Source: Flavobacteriia bacterium (GTDB lineage Bacteria; Bacteroidota; Bacteroidia; Flavobacteriales_D; Crocinitomicaceae). From it: 43,619 nt of DNA. A program made the translations under genes and the position numbers. Under the pieces are notes generated by a model. It worked only from the letters and a program-made list of their open reading frames with translations. It ran no database searches and was not told the origin of the DNA. The stretch is from contig CANHRS010000016.1 of NCBI GenBank assembly GCA_947463445.1, positions 1 through 43,619 of the forward strand. Reading direction: 5' to 3'. Of the stretch, positions 25,041-34,230 are shown one piece after another. Every line of letters begins with the position of its first letter. The first letter of the stretch is position 1.

Positions 25041-26105
25041 ATGAAGCCAAGTTTTCATCCATTAATAATTAAAGACATAATTAAAGAAACAAGTGATGCT
25101 GTATCTGTCTCATTTGAAGTACCAGTAGAACTTAAATCTTCTTTTTCATACAAGTCAGGACAATATTTAACACTCAAAGCTATCATAAATGGTGAGGATG
25201 TTAGACGTTCTTACTCCTTGTGTTCAGCACCCCATGAAGATAGTTGGAAGGTGGCAATTAAAGCAATAGATGCCGGTAAATTTTCCAATTTTGCAAATAA
25301 CGTACTGAAAAAAGGAGATTTGCTAGAGGTGATGAATCCGATGGGTAGTTTTGTTTTACCACAAGAAATTGAAAATAAGAATTTTGTTTTTTTTGCGGTT
25401 GGTAGTGGTGTGACACCTGTTTTATCCATGATTAAATCTGTTCTTGCAGAATCAATAGATGCTACGATTACTTTCTTTTATGGAAATAAAGGGTTTGCTT
25501 CAATTATATTTAGAGAAGAAATTGAAGCATTAAAAAATAAATACATGAATCGTCTTCGTTTGATTCATGTATTATCACGAGAAAGTTTAGGAAATGCGAT
25601 TCAAAAGGGTAGGATAGATGGTCAAAAATGTAACGATCTGATAAATGCTTTTGTTCCGGTAGAAACAATTGATGATGTGTTTATCTGTGGACCAAAAGAG
25701 ATGATATTTGCTGTTAGAGATTCTTTTGTTGCTAAGGGATTAAATGAGAAATCAATTCATTATGAGTTATTTACATCTGGAGATTCTCCTGTTAAACAAG
25801 ATGTTAGCAAACAAGAAGATACTATTAGTTCATTAGTTACTGTGATTGTAGATGGTGATGTCTTGGAGATTCCTTTGAAGTCTAACGATATCAATATCTT
25901 AGATGCTGCATTACAAGCTGGAGCTGACTTGCCATTTGCTTGTAAAGGTGGAGTATGCTGTACTTGTAAGGCAAAAATTGTAGAAGGTACTGCAAAAATG
26001 GATGTGAATTATGCATTAGAAGCGGATGAAGTAGAAGCGGGATATATTCTTACCTGTCAATCACATCCAACATCCGAAAAATTAATTGTTTCATTTGACG
26101 AATAA
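25041..26105 (+). CDS. paaE: Phenylacetyl-CoA epoxidase reductase PaaE, first copy
   Basis: A 354-residue reductase that passes electrons from NAD(P)H through flavin and a 2Fe-2S centre to the PaaABC epoxidase. The N-terminal FAD-binding domain has the RRSYSLCSAP motif near residue 55. The NAD(P)-binding domain has AVGSGVTPVLSMIKS and DVFICGPKEM. The C-terminal plant-type ferredoxin domain has cysteines in CKGGVCCTCKAK plus the final YILTCQ. All cofactor residues are intact. It is divergent from paaA and two bases upstream of a second paralogue. Confidence 0.92.
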   Translation: MKPSFHPLIIKDIIKETSDAVSVSFEVPVELKSSFSYKSGQYLTLKAIINGEDVRRSYSLCSAPHEDSWKVAIKAIDAGKFSNFANNVLKKGDLLEVMNPMGSFVLPQEIENKNFVFFAVGSGVTPVLSMIKSVLAESIDATITFFYGNKGFASIIFREEIEALKNKYMNRLRLIHVLSRESLGNAIQKGRIDGQKCNDLINAFVPVETIDDVFICGPKEMIFAVRDSFVAKGLNEKSIHYELFTSGDSPVKQDVSKQEDTISSLVTVIVDGDVLEIPLKSNDINILDAALQAGADLPFACKGGVCCTCKAKIVEGTAKMDVNYALEADEVEAGYILTCQSHPTSEKLIVSFDE

Positions 26106-26107
26106 AT

Positions 26108-27187
26108 ATGGGGTTTTTAGATAAAATTTTCAAGAAAAAAGAAGACGTAAAATCTCCTAAGGGATTTAATAGTTTACGTGTAAAAGATGTAGTTAAGGTA
26201 ACTGCAGATAGTGTAAAGGTGGTATTTGATATCCCTACGGAATGGAGCAATGAATATGCTTTTATACCAGGGCAGTATGTTACACTTTCTATTGACATCG
26301 ATGGAAAAGAAGAACGTCGTTCCTATTCTATTTGTAGCGGTCCGCAAGAAGCGTTGGCTGTTGCTATAAAAATAGTTCCGAATGGTAAAGTTTCAACATG
26401 GGCTAACCAAAAGCTGAAAGTTGGAGATCTAGTTTTTGTTTCCAAACCAGAGGGTAATTTTAATTGGAATACAAAAGATGCATTTGTTGTTGCTTTTGCT
26501 GCAGGAAGTGGTGTTACGCCAATGCTCTCTATTGCAAAACATTTGGAAAATCACATAGGTGATATGCGCCTCTTTTATGGAAACAAAAGTGAATCATCGA
26601 CTATGTTCCTAAGTGATTTGAATAAATTAAAAAACACAAAAACGCATTTGTTCTTATCACAAGAAATAAAAGAAGGGACGGTAAATAGTCGTTTACATAA
26701 AGATGCAATTAGTGAATTAATTAAATCTGATCTGAATTTGTTGAAGGCAGATGCGTATTTCTTATGTGGACCTGAGGAAATGATTAAAGGTGGATTAGAA
26801 ACTTTGAAATTATTTGGTGTATCTAAAGAAAAAATTCACTACGAATTATTTACTACACCAGTTTTATTGCTTGAAAAAGAAAAAGAAGTGACGGAGGTTT
26901 TTAAAGGAACTAGTCAAGTAACTGTTTTTTTAGATCAAGAAAAAATTGAGTTTACAATGGATGAGAATTCTAATTCTGTTATAGATTCTCTAAACAGAGA
27001 AGGGTATGATCCTCCATATTCATGTCGTGGTGGAGTATGTTCTGCTTGTCAAGCAAAAGTTATTGAAGGAAAAGTAACAATGAAAATGAATTATTCATTA
27101 ACTGAACAAGATCTTGAAAACGGGTATGTTTTGACTTGTCAAGCACAACCTGCTTCTGAAAAAGTTACTATTAGTTATGATGCGTAG
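26108..27187 (+). CDS. PaaE-like reductase, second copy
   Basis: A 359-residue paralogue of the preceding gene with the same three domains: flavin motif RRSYSICSGP, nucleotide motif AAGSGVTPMLSIAKH with YFLCGPEEM, and the ferredoxin domain CRGGVCSACQAK plus YVLTCQ. It has a short extra Lys-rich N-terminus (FLDKIFKKKED). All cofactor residues are kept, so it should be active. The two copies are clearly diverged at the protein level, so the duplication is not recent. It may serve PaaABC alternately with the first copy or reduce a different oxygenase or desaturase. The next gene overlaps it by 11 bases. Confidence 0.9.
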   Translation: MGFLDKIFKKKEDVKSPKGFNSLRVKDVVKVTADSVKVVFDIPTEWSNEYAFIPGQYVTLSIDIDGKEERRSYSICSGPQEALAVAIKIVPNGKVSTWANQKLKVGDLVFVSKPEGNFNWNTKDAFVVAFAAGSGVTPMLSIAKHLENHIGDMRLFYGNKSESSTMFLSDLNKLKNTKTHLFLSQEIKEGTVNSRLHKDAISELIKSDLNLLKADAYFLCGPEEMIKGGLETLKLFGVSKEKIHYELFTTPVLLLEKEKEVTEVFKGTSQVTVFLDQEKIEFTMDENSNSVIDSLNREGYDPPYSCRGGVCSACQAKVIEGKVTMKMNYSLTEQDLENGYVLTCQAQPASEKVTISYDA

Positions 27188-27866
27188 CGCTATTGTAGTT
27201 GGAGCAAGTAAGGGAATCGGTGCAGAACTTGTCACTTTGTTAGCGCAAAATCCATCGATTCAGGTTTTAGCATTGGCGAGAAATATCCAAAGTGAAAATA
27301 AATGGGAAGCACATAAAAATGTGCAAGTACATAATTTTGACTTGCAATCGGAAAATGCAAAAGTAGAATTACAAAACATTCTATCGACTGTTTCTAGTAT
27401 AGATTATGTCATAAATAATGCTGGATATCTAGTCAATAAGCCTTTTTTAGAACTTTCTCAGGAAGAAATTGTAGACAGTTATACAGTGAACGTACTTGGT
27501 GTTATGTCTGCCTTACAAGTAATTATTCCGAAAATGTTGCCAAACGGAGGACATATAGTAAATATAAGTTCGATGGGTGCTTTCCAAGGAACCGTTAAAT
27601 TTGCAGGCTTGTCTACCTACTCGTCCTCGAAAGCTGCATTGACTAATTTGACGGAAATGTTAGCGGAAGAATTTAAAGACACGAAATTGAAATTTAATTG
27701 TTTGTGTTTAGGTGCTGTACAAACAGAAATGTTAGCTAAAGCTTTTCCTGGGTATCTTGCACCAGTAACTGCATCAGAGATGGCGGAATACATTGTTGAT
27801 TTTACGTTAAATCAATCGAAATGGATGAATGGAAAAATCATACCTGTTTCTTTGTCAACTCCTTGA
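27177..27866 (+). CDS. Short-chain dehydrogenase/reductase
   Basis: A 229-residue classical SDR. The NAD(P)-binding motif is VGASKGIG (near residue 8), followed by VINNAGY, the catalytic Ser in NISSMG, and the YSSSK active-site motif. The N-terminal start can be ATG 27177 or the adjacent ATG 27180; both overlap the end of the second paaE-like gene, so translational coupling is likely. The substrate is unknown. Its place after two oxygenase reductases suggests an alcohol or aldehyde step in aromatic or fatty-acid breakdown, an inference from context only. Confidence 0.88.
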   Translation: MMRSAIVVGASKGIGAELVTLLAQNPSIQVLALARNIQSENKWEAHKNVQVHNFDLQSENAKVELQNILSTVSSIDYVINNAGYLVNKPFLELSQEEIVDSYTVNVLGVMSALQVIIPKMLPNGGHIVNISSMGAFQGTVKFAGLSTYSSSKAALTNLTEMLAEEFKDTKLKFNCLCLGAVQTEMLAKAFPGYLAPVTASEMAEYIVDFTLNQSKWMNGKIIPVSLSTP

Positions 27867-27928
27867 TGTTTTTTTAATTGTCTAATATGAAATCTATCAG
27901 ATACATGTTAACTTTCAACAATCTAGAT

Positions 27929-27936
27929 TATCTTTG
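27929..27936 (+). promoter_or_regulatory. Bacteroidota -7 promoter element, lipoprotein-gldFG operon
   Basis: TATCTTTG is an exact TAnnTTTG match, 33 bases before the ATG at 27970. The same octamer occurs before dnaN and before the last gene in the window. Confidence 0.55.
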
Positions 27937-27969
27937 TGTTTAATTTTTGGTCTTTTTTAAGTGTTTAAA

Positions 27970-28503
27970 ATGAAAATAGCTCTCAATTACGTAATTGCTT
28001 TTAGTTTGGTGTTGTTTTTTGCTAGTTGCGCAAAATCCAAACATAAAATAGGAAGTATGTATAAAGGTGGATATATATTTAAAATAAATATGTTTGGACA
28101 TGGATTATGTGCTGCACCGAAAGATTTGAAACCGCAAGAATGGGGGTGTTATGGCACACTTATAAATGGTGCAAATGGCAAAGAAATAGGAACTGGTAAA
28201 CAAAATACGAAGGATATTATTGACGGATGTGTTTCTTATTATCCTATTGCTGCCAGATCATGTGATGATTTAGTAGTTGATTCCTATGATGATTGGTTTC
28301 TTCCATCCCTAGAAGAATTATTATTGATGCATCGCGAATTGTATGCGCAATCGATTGGTGACTTTACGCCTAACGAATATTGGAGTTCTTCGCAAAATTT
28401 TTCTTTAGGTGCTTGGAAAGTAAATTTTGCCACTGGTGAAAAAGGAAATGATTCTAATAAATCCAATAAAGGTCTCAGAGTTAGAGCAATTAGATCATTT
28501 TAG
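27970..28503 (+). CDS. DUF1566-like lipoprotein
   Basis: A 177-residue lipoprotein read from the ATG at 27970 (a GTG at 27961 is in frame but adds only three residues). The leader MKIALNYVIAFSLVLFFASC ends in a lipobox. The mature part resembles the DUF1566/Lcl C-terminal fold: GGYIFKINMFGHGLCAAP, DDWFLPSLEELLLMHRELYA, YWSSSQNFSLGAWKVNFATG and GLRVRAIRSF. Proteins of this type are common in the Bacteroidota envelope, often with unknown ligand. It is three bases upstream of gldF, so it may be made together with the gliding ABC transporter subunits. Confidence 0.82.
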   Translation: MKIALNYVIAFSLVLFFASCAKSKHKIGSMYKGGYIFKINMFGHGLCAAPKDLKPQEWGCYGTLINGANGKEIGTGKQNTKDIIDGCVSYYPIAARSCDDLVVDSYDDWFLPSLEELLLMHRELYAQSIGDFTPNEYWSSSQNFSLGAWKVNFATGEKGNDSNKSNKGLRVRAIRSF

Positions 28504-28506
28504 CAT

Positions 28507-29238
28507 ATGAAAGCACTTTATTTTAAAGAAATTCGTAGTTTCTTGAGTTCGGTAATCGGATACGTATTTATCCTAATTTTTTTGATTACTTCGGGATTAT
28601 TTCATTGGATTATTTCGTATGAAACCAATTTGTTAGAAGGTGCTGAATCAGATTTAATTCCTTTTTTTAATTTATCTCCTACCATATTTCTTATTCTTAT
28701 TCCGGCAATTACGATGCGCTCCATTGCAGAAGAAAGAAAAAATGGTACGATAGAATTACTTTTTACGAGACCAATTTCAGATTTAAATGTATTACTAGCA
28801 AAGTATTTTGCTGGAGTTACGCTTGTCGCAATTGCATTAATTCCAACGGTAGTATTTTATATTTCTATGCATTTTTTAGGAAACCCAATTGGTGTTATCG
28901 ATGATGGTGCAACAATAACTTCCTATTTGGGTTTGTTGTTACTTGGTGCATCTTTTGTAGCGATCGGAATTTTTTCATCCTCATTAACAAGTAGCCAAAT
29001 AGTTGCCTTTATTCTTTCCATGTTTCTATGTTGGGTTTTCTATAATGGATTAACTCTATTGGGGTCGTTTAATTTAATGGGTGATTTTGATTTTGTAATT
29101 AAATATTTTGGTATGAGTTATCATTACGATGCGATACAACGTGGAGTAATTGATTCAAGTGATATTATTTATTTTCTAAGCTTGATCTTTTTGTTTATTG
29201 CAGGTTCATTGACAATTATTAAATCATTAAAAAAATAA
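28507..29238 (+). CDS. gldF: Gliding motility ABC transporter permease GldF
   Basis: A 243-residue ABC-2 type permease with about six membrane segments. The N-terminus (KEIRSFLSSVIGYVFILIF) and the central IAEERKNGTIELLFTRPIS block are typical of GldF. With GldG and the ATPase GldA it forms a transporter required for gliding in Flavobacterium-type bacteria. gldA is not in the window. It lies five bases before gldG and after a lipoprotein gene. Confidence 0.92.
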   Translation: MKALYFKEIRSFLSSVIGYVFILIFLITSGLFHWIISYETNLLEGAESDLIPFFNLSPTIFLILIPAITMRSIAEERKNGTIELLFTRPISDLNVLLAKYFAGVTLVAIALIPTVVFYISMHFLGNPIGVIDDGATITSYLGLLLLGASFVAIGIFSSSLTSSQIVAFILSMFLCWVFYNGLTLLGSFNLMGDFDFVIKYFGMSYHYDAIQRGVIDSSDIIYFLSLIFLFIAGSLTIIKSLKK

Positions 29239-29243
29239 GCGAA

Positions 29244-31034
29244 ATGTCTGAAAAAAAAGCCAAAAGTTTTGTTTATAATTGGACTTTCCTAATAATTATT
29301 GTTGTCGCAATAGTTCTAGTTAATATTATTGCAGGAATTGTATATTTCCGTTATGATGCTACGGAGGATAAAAGATATTCTCTCTCCAATGGTACAATCG
29401 AATACCTATCCAACGAAAAGAATTTCTCCGATCGATTACTACTTAAAATTTACCTAGATGGTAATTTGCCAGCGGAAATTAAACGTTATAAGAATGCAAT
29501 TGAAGATAAATTAAAAGAGTTTAAACAATATGCTGGAAATCGTTTGGAATATGAGTTCATAGATCCAATGGAAGGTACAGAAGAAGATCGACGTGGACTC
29601 TACGAAATTTTATATAATCGAGGAAAAGGTATTATGCCTATGGAATTGATGTATATGAAGGATGGTACAAACAATCAAATGTTACTTTGGCCAGGTGCTG
29701 AAATTGAATATGGTGGAAGTACCGTTAGTCATATGCAGCTTATGCCAGGTACTCCTCAAGGACAATATTATACACTAAATCCGAAACTTGAATCTCAAAT
29801 TCAAAATTCGATTAACAATTTAGAATATATGCTAGTAAGCTCGATTCGTCGCGCTACACAAACAGAAAAACCTCGCTTGGCTTTCTTACAAGGACATGGT
29901 GAATTATCTTACCCTCAGACACAACGAATACGAAATTTAGTTTCACCTTACTACACGGTAGAAGATATTTCGTTAAATGACTCCATAGATGCACTTAAAG
30001 GTGTGGACGGTTTAATAATTGCGCGACCAACACAACCTTTTTCGGAAAAAGATAAATATATTATCGATCAATTTTTAATGAATGGTGGTCGATTAATGTG
30101 TTTTATTGACAAATTGTTTGTACCCGAAGATTCATTAAATAGAAATGGATACACACATACGATGCGACATACTCTAGAATTAGATAGAATGTTGTTTGAT
30201 TATGGGATAAAAATTAATGATAATTTAGTATTTGATAAAGAATGCGCACCCAAGCATATTCCAGCTGCTAAACAACAATTAATTCCGTGGTTTTTTGCAA
30301 TTCGTACTTCATCAACAGCACATCCTATTTCTAGAAATATAGAACCAGTATTGTTAAAATATGCATCTCAAATTCAATTTGTTGGCAATGGAAAATCGGT
30401 TAAGAGTCCAATCTTAACTACTTCATCAAATGCTCTTATGACAGGTTTAGCTCCAATTATCAGTATCGTTATGCATAAAGATGCGTGGAATAACCCACAA
30501 TTTGTTGCTGACCCTACGGATGAGGTAAATAAAATTTGTTTAGGCGGGTTAGTGGAGGGTTATTTTGATTCGCATTTTAAAAACAGAATTATTGGTGCAT
30601 TTGCGAATAATCCAGAATCAGGATTTAAAGAGAAAAGCGCAAAAGAAGGAAAAGTTTTGGTTGTAGCTAATGGACGTTTTATTGAAAATAAATACGATTC
30701 TATGCCAAATAAATCTGGTGGATACTTGTATAAAGCACGTTCTTTTAATGAATTGAAAATGGATGAAACCATGGCTAGTCTTAATATGCAACCTTTAATA
30801 TATGGAAACCAAGAGTTCTTTCAAAATCTAGTTGATTATATGATGGGGGATAATTCCGTTTTAGATTTGAGAAGTAAACAAATTGATATACATGCGATTG
30901 ATAAGGAAAAAGTAAAGTTGGATGCAGGTTATTATAAATTTGTGAATATGTTTCTTCCGAGCTTAATAGTACTAACTTTTGCGACCTTGATTTATTTTGT
31001 CCGCAAACGAAAATATATAAAAAATGAGAAATAA
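29244..31034 (+). CDS. gldG: Gliding motility ABC transporter substrate-binding-like subunit GldG
   Basis: A 596-residue protein with one N-terminal membrane segment (about 13-33) and one near the C-terminus (about 570-588), enclosing a large periplasmic part. Family blocks are DATEDKRYSLSNGT, KPRLAFLQGHGEL, DGLIIARPTQPFSEKDKY, IDQFLMNGGRLMCFID and LANPE-like SGFKEKSAKEGKVLVVANGRF. It works with GldF and GldA. The 3' end overlaps the next gene by 11 bases. Confidence 0.93.
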   Translation: MSEKKAKSFVYNWTFLIIIVVAIVLVNIIAGIVYFRYDATEDKRYSLSNGTIEYLSNEKNFSDRLLLKIYLDGNLPAEIKRYKNAIEDKLKEFKQYAGNRLEYEFIDPMEGTEEDRRGLYEILYNRGKGIMPMELMYMKDGTNNQMLLWPGAEIEYGGSTVSHMQLMPGTPQGQYYTLNPKLESQIQNSINNLEYMLVSSIRRATQTEKPRLAFLQGHGELSYPQTQRIRNLVSPYYTVEDISLNDSIDALKGVDGLIIARPTQPFSEKDKYIIDQFLMNGGRLMCFIDKLFVPEDSLNRNGYTHTMRHTLELDRMLFDYGIKINDNLVFDKECAPKHIPAAKQQLIPWFFAIRTSSTAHPISRNIEPVLLKYASQIQFVGNGKSVKSPILTTSSNALMTGLAPIISIVMHKDAWNNPQFVADPTDEVNKICLGGLVEGYFDSHFKNRIIGAFANNPESGFKEKSAKEGKVLVVANGRFIENKYDSMPNKSGGYLYKARSFNELKMDETMASLNMQPLIYGNQEFFQNLVDYMMGDNSVLDLRSKQIDIHAIDKEKVKLDAGYYKFVNMFLPSLIVLTFATLIYFVRKRKYIKNEK

Positions 31035-32040
31035 AAATATTGGTTTAGTTATTGGTTTAGTAGTTATTGGTATACTCGGTTTTTTTGCAACCAACCTAGT
31101 AAGGAATAGAGGTAAATCAGATACTGAATTATTAGAATTTTCTATAAAAGACACCACATCCATCAATAAAATTAAGATTACGGAACCAAATGGTATGCAA
31201 ATTACGTTGGTTAAAAATGATAACCAGTGGACGGATGAAGAAGGAAATTGTGTTACACAAGAACCTATAGTTATCATGATGGAAACCTTTAAAAATATTC
31301 AGTTTAAAGGATATGTTCCTGAAAAATCAAGACAAAATATTGTCAAATTAATGATGGCATCTCATACCAAGGTTGAAATTTTTCAAAATGGAGAATGGTC
31401 TAAATCATGGTATGTTGGATTTTCTACGCAAGATCATTATGGTACCTACATGTTACTTGAAACACCAGATGAAAAAAGTGACCTTCCTGTTATCATGAAA
31501 GTTAAAGGCTTAGAAGGAATTATCGATCCTCGTTTTTTTGCGGATAAACGTAAATGGAAATGCACAAATATTTTTTCTATTGGTCTAGATGATATTGCTG
31601 AAGTTGCGGTTAAATTTTATGATGTACCTACTAGAAGTTTTTCAGTAGCAAAAAATAAAGCACATTATTTGGTCAAACAAAATGGAAAACGTTTGCAAAC
31701 ACTAGATACTTCTATGGCAATACAATATTTGTCTAATTACAAAAAAGTACATTTTGAATTAGCTAATTTTGAATTGAATAATAAGCAGGTAGATAGTTTA
31801 AAACGTACGAAACCATTTGGCAAAATAAACGTGAAGGAAGTAAACGGGAAAAGTACACAAATAAAGATGTATCGTATGCCTGCATTAGAAAAATCTATGA
31901 ATGATTTCGGGGATTCAGTTTCTTACAATCCAAATAGATTTTGGTGTGAGTTACCTTCCGGAGAGTTAGTTAAATGTCAATATTTTGTTTTCAATCCATT
32001 GATAATGGGTCATATTTATTTTGCTACCAAACCGGAATAG
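31024..32040 (+). CDS. DUF4340-like membrane-anchored protein
   Basis: A 338-residue protein with one N-terminal membrane segment (about 6-26) and a periplasmic beta-rich body. The pattern of a SINKIKITEPNGMQITLVKNDNQW repeat start followed by a strand-rich domain resembles DUF4340 proteins, which accompany GldG-like ABC components in several phyla. It overlaps gldG by 11 bases and precedes dnaN by 46, so it probably acts with the GldFG transporter. The family assignment is moderate; no catalytic residue is apparent. Confidence 0.7.
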   Translation: MRNKNIGLVIGLVVIGILGFFATNLVRNRGKSDTELLEFSIKDTTSINKIKITEPNGMQITLVKNDNQWTDEEGNCVTQEPIVIMMETFKNIQFKGYVPEKSRQNIVKLMMASHTKVEIFQNGEWSKSWYVGFSTQDHYGTYMLLETPDEKSDLPVIMKVKGLEGIIDPRFFADKRKWKCTNIFSIGLDDIAEVAVKFYDVPTRSFSVAKNKAHYLVKQNGKRLQTLDTSMAIQYLSNYKKVHFELANFELNNKQVDSLKRTKPFGKINVKEVNGKSTQIKMYRMPALEKSMNDFGDSVSYNPNRFWCELPSGELVKCQYFVFNPLIMGHIYFATKPE

Positions 32041-32057
32041 GATTAAAAAACTTAATG

Positions 32058-32065
32058 TATCTTTG
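32058..32065 (+). promoter_or_regulatory. Bacteroidota -7 promoter element, dnaN
   Basis: TATCTTTG matches TAnnTTTG exactly and lies 21 bases before the dnaN ATG. It suggests dnaN has its own promoter although it follows the gldFG operon closely. Confidence 0.55.
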
Positions 32066-32086
32066 TTCACATAAAATAATATTACT

Positions 32087-33205
32087 ATGAATTTTGTTGT
32101 ATCGAGTAACGTACTTTTAAAACATTTACAAAGCATCAGTGGTGTATTAACTACCAATAATTCGTTGCCAATTTTAGATAATTTTTTATTCGAAATTCAA
32201 GATAATCAATTAGTGGTTTCTGCTTCCGATGTGGAAACAACCATGAAAACTACCTTGGAAGTACAAGCTACTGATTCTGGTAAAATTTGTATTCCAGCTA
32301 AAATTTTGTTAGATATACTTAAAAATCTTCCAGACCAACCTTGTACCTTTCTAGTGGATAACACCAATTTTGGGATTGAAATATCCTATGACAATGGTAA
32401 ATCTAAAATGGTTGGTTATAATGGAGAAGATTATCCAATATCCCCAATGATGGAGCGTGGAAGCCAAGTGAAATTATCTGCAGAAATTATTTCTAAAGCA
32501 ATAAACAAAACAATTTTTGCGACAGGTAATGATGAACTAAGACCGGTTATGAGTGGTGTGTATTGCCAATTTTCTCCGGCGGAGATTTTATTTGTCGCAA
32601 CGGATGCACATAAATTAGTGAGATATAAACGTACGGATATTGTAACTACTTCAAGTGCAGCTTTTATTTTACCTAAAAAACCCTTAAATCTGTTAAAAGC
32701 AAATGTAGGGAATGAAGGAGAAGTATTAGTAGAATTTAATGATTCAAATGCCGTATTTACTTTTGGAGATATTATTTTAATGTGTCGTTTAGTAGATGGG
32801 AAATACCCAAATTATGAAGCGGTTATTCCGAAAGAAAATCCTAATGTATTAACTGTAGATAGAGCACAATTTTTAAGTTCTATCAAGCGTGTGTCTATTT
32901 TTGCAAACAAATCAACACATCAAATAAAATTACATATCGCAGGTTCGGAATTATCTATCTCTGCAGAAGATTTAGATTTTAACAATGAATCTAAAGAACG
33001 TTTAACTTGTTCTTTTGATGGGGATGATATGGAAATTGGATTTAATGCACGTTTTTTAATGGAAATGCTTTCTAACATGGAGTCAGCTGAAATTAAAATC
33101 CAAATGAGCGTTCCGAGTAGGGCAGGTTTACTTGTTCCTGCAAACAAGGATAATGAAAATGAAGATATACTTATGCTGGTAATGCCGGTAATGTTAAATA
33201 GATAA
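32087..33205 (+). CDS. dnaN: DNA polymerase III beta sliding clamp DnaN
   Basis: Forms the ring that tethers DNA polymerase to the template. The 372-residue protein has the three repeated clamp domains, recognised by the N-terminal MNFVVSSNVLLKHLQSISGVL, the VGYNGEDYPISP block, FVATDAHKLVRYKR and the C-terminal LVMPVMLNR. Length is normal. It follows gldF-gldG, a neighbourhood often seen in Bacteroidota, and ends at a strong terminator. Confidence 0.96.
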   Translation: MNFVVSSNVLLKHLQSISGVLTTNNSLPILDNFLFEIQDNQLVVSASDVETTMKTTLEVQATDSGKICIPAKILLDILKNLPDQPCTFLVDNTNFGIEISYDNGKSKMVGYNGEDYPISPMMERGSQVKLSAEIISKAINKTIFATGNDELRPVMSGVYCQFSPAEILFVATDAHKLVRYKRTDIVTTSSAAFILPKKPLNLLKANVGNEGEVLVEFNDSNAVFTFGDIILMCRLVDGKYPNYEAVIPKENPNVLTVDRAQFLSSIKRVSIFANKSTHQIKLHIAGSELSISAEDLDFNNESKERLTCSFDGDDMEIGFNARFLMEMLSNMESAEIKIQMSVPSRAGLLVPANKDNENEDILMLVMPVMLNR

Positions 33206-33212
33206 TAATTTT

Positions 33213-33235
33213 AGCCATCGAAAGATGGCTTTTTT
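33213..33235 (+). terminator. Rho-independent terminator after dnaN
   Basis: AGCCATC (33213-33219) and GATGGCT (33224-33230) pair around a GAAA tetraloop and are followed by a T run. It lies seven bases after the dnaN stop codon. Confidence 0.9.
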
Positions 33236-33247
33236 AATGATATAAAG

Positions 33248-33736
33248 ATGAATACAATTCACATCACACATACTAGTATTGGTAAAGCGATCGAAATAGT
33301 GGATAATCTAGATGATGATGCATTAGATGCTATTGCGGAAAAATATGCAGAAGAACAACCCGTGTTAATCGGATATGCCTTGTCAGCTGCACAAGAATAT
33401 GAAAATGAACAATTACAAGGATTAGTAATATATTATTTCTGTTTATTATCTGAAGCGTTTGCGCAACAAGGGGTAAAATGTCGTCAAATTGAAGAAGAAG
33501 ATTTAGATGCGTTTGAAGGACCTTTTCACGAAATGTTAGATCAATTCTTCGAAGAAGATGATGAAGCTATTCTAGAAGATTTCTGTGACCAACCAGATTT
33601 AAATCAATTTATTGCTATTGAAATTAGCGAAGAGGATGAAGATGGAACTTCTTTAGATGATGATACTGCAACACAATTATTTATTGTTGCGACAGCATTA
33701 ATTACCTTGTTGTCTAGAGCAATCGTTGCAGAATGA
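33248..33736 (+). CDS. Hypothetical strongly acidic protein
   Basis: A 162-residue cytoplasmic protein of unknown function. About 40 of 162 residues are Asp or Glu and only about five are Lys or Arg, so it is very acidic. Acidic clusters include NLDDDALDAIAEKYAEE, QIEEEDLDAFE, QFFEEDDEAILEDF and ISEEDEDGTSLDDDT. A hydrophobic C-terminal helix (ATQLFIVATALITLLSRAIV) could be buried or membrane-touching. No family is recognised. The stop codon overlaps the start of the thioesterase gene (ATGA), indicating coupling. It starts 12 bases after the dnaN terminator, so expression may depend on read-through or an unseen promoter. Confidence 0.75.
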   Translation: MNTIHITHTSIGKAIEIVDNLDDDALDAIAEKYAEEQPVLIGYALSAAQEYENEQLQGLVIYYFCLLSEAFAQQGVKCRQIEEEDLDAFEGPFHEMLDQFFEEDDEAILEDFCDQPDLNQFIAIEISEEDEDGTSLDDDTATQLFIVATALITLLSRAIVAE

Positions 33737-34140
33737 TTTCGCCAGCGAATATTGTTGCACAGATGTTAGTGTGCGACGATTTTAGCGCTTGGTTAGGAAT
33801 TAAAATTCAAAAGGTAATTCAAGGCGAAGTAGTTGTCAGTCTGGTAGTGAAAGAAATTCATACGAATGGATTTAAAATTGCACACGGAGGCATATGCTAT
33901 TCATTAGCAGATTCATGTCTTGCTTTTGTGGCTAATTCCTATGGTTATAAGGCGGTAAGTGTGGAAACAAGTATATCTCATGTTGCCAAAGTTTACCCAG
34001 GGGATAATTTAATAGCTAGCTCTAAGTTAGTGTACAAAGGAAATTCTTCCGCTGTATTTATCGTTGAAATTATAAATCAAGAAAAAATTCTTGTAGCCCA
34101 TTTTAAAGGAACGGTTAGAATATCCAAAGAATTGTGGTAG
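33733..34140 (+). CDS. PaaI-type hotdog thioesterase
   Basis: A 135-residue hotdog-fold thioesterase of the PaaI family. The signature HTNGFKIAHGGICYSLADS is clear, followed by VSVETSISHVAKVYPGDNL. PaaI hydrolyses aryl- or hydroxyphenylacetyl-CoA dead-end products and so frees trapped CoA. It overlaps the acidic-protein gene by four bases (ATGA). The presence of paaABCDE 7-10 kb away makes a role in phenylacetate catabolism likely, but general acyl-CoA cleaning is equally possible. Confidence 0.88.
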   Translation: MISPANIVAQMLVCDDFSAWLGIKIQKVIQGEVVVSLVVKEIHTNGFKIAHGGICYSLADSCLAFVANSYGYKAVSVETSISHVAKVYPGDNLIASSKLVYKGNSSAVFIVEIINQEKILVAHFKGTVRISKELW

Positions 34141-34230
34141 ACTTTAAATATTATTTCTATATTTAAATATTGTGTTGAACACGTTTTGTAAAATCTGTTT
34201 TAACACTATTAATATTGAAATTGTAGAAAA

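Noticed and set aside
34172-34182. Palindrome GTGTTGAACAC before the beta-oxidation gene as a FadR/TetR-type operator
   Set aside because: Only 11 bases, not repeated before the thiolase or paa genes, and no regulator gene nearby; too weak to report as a site.
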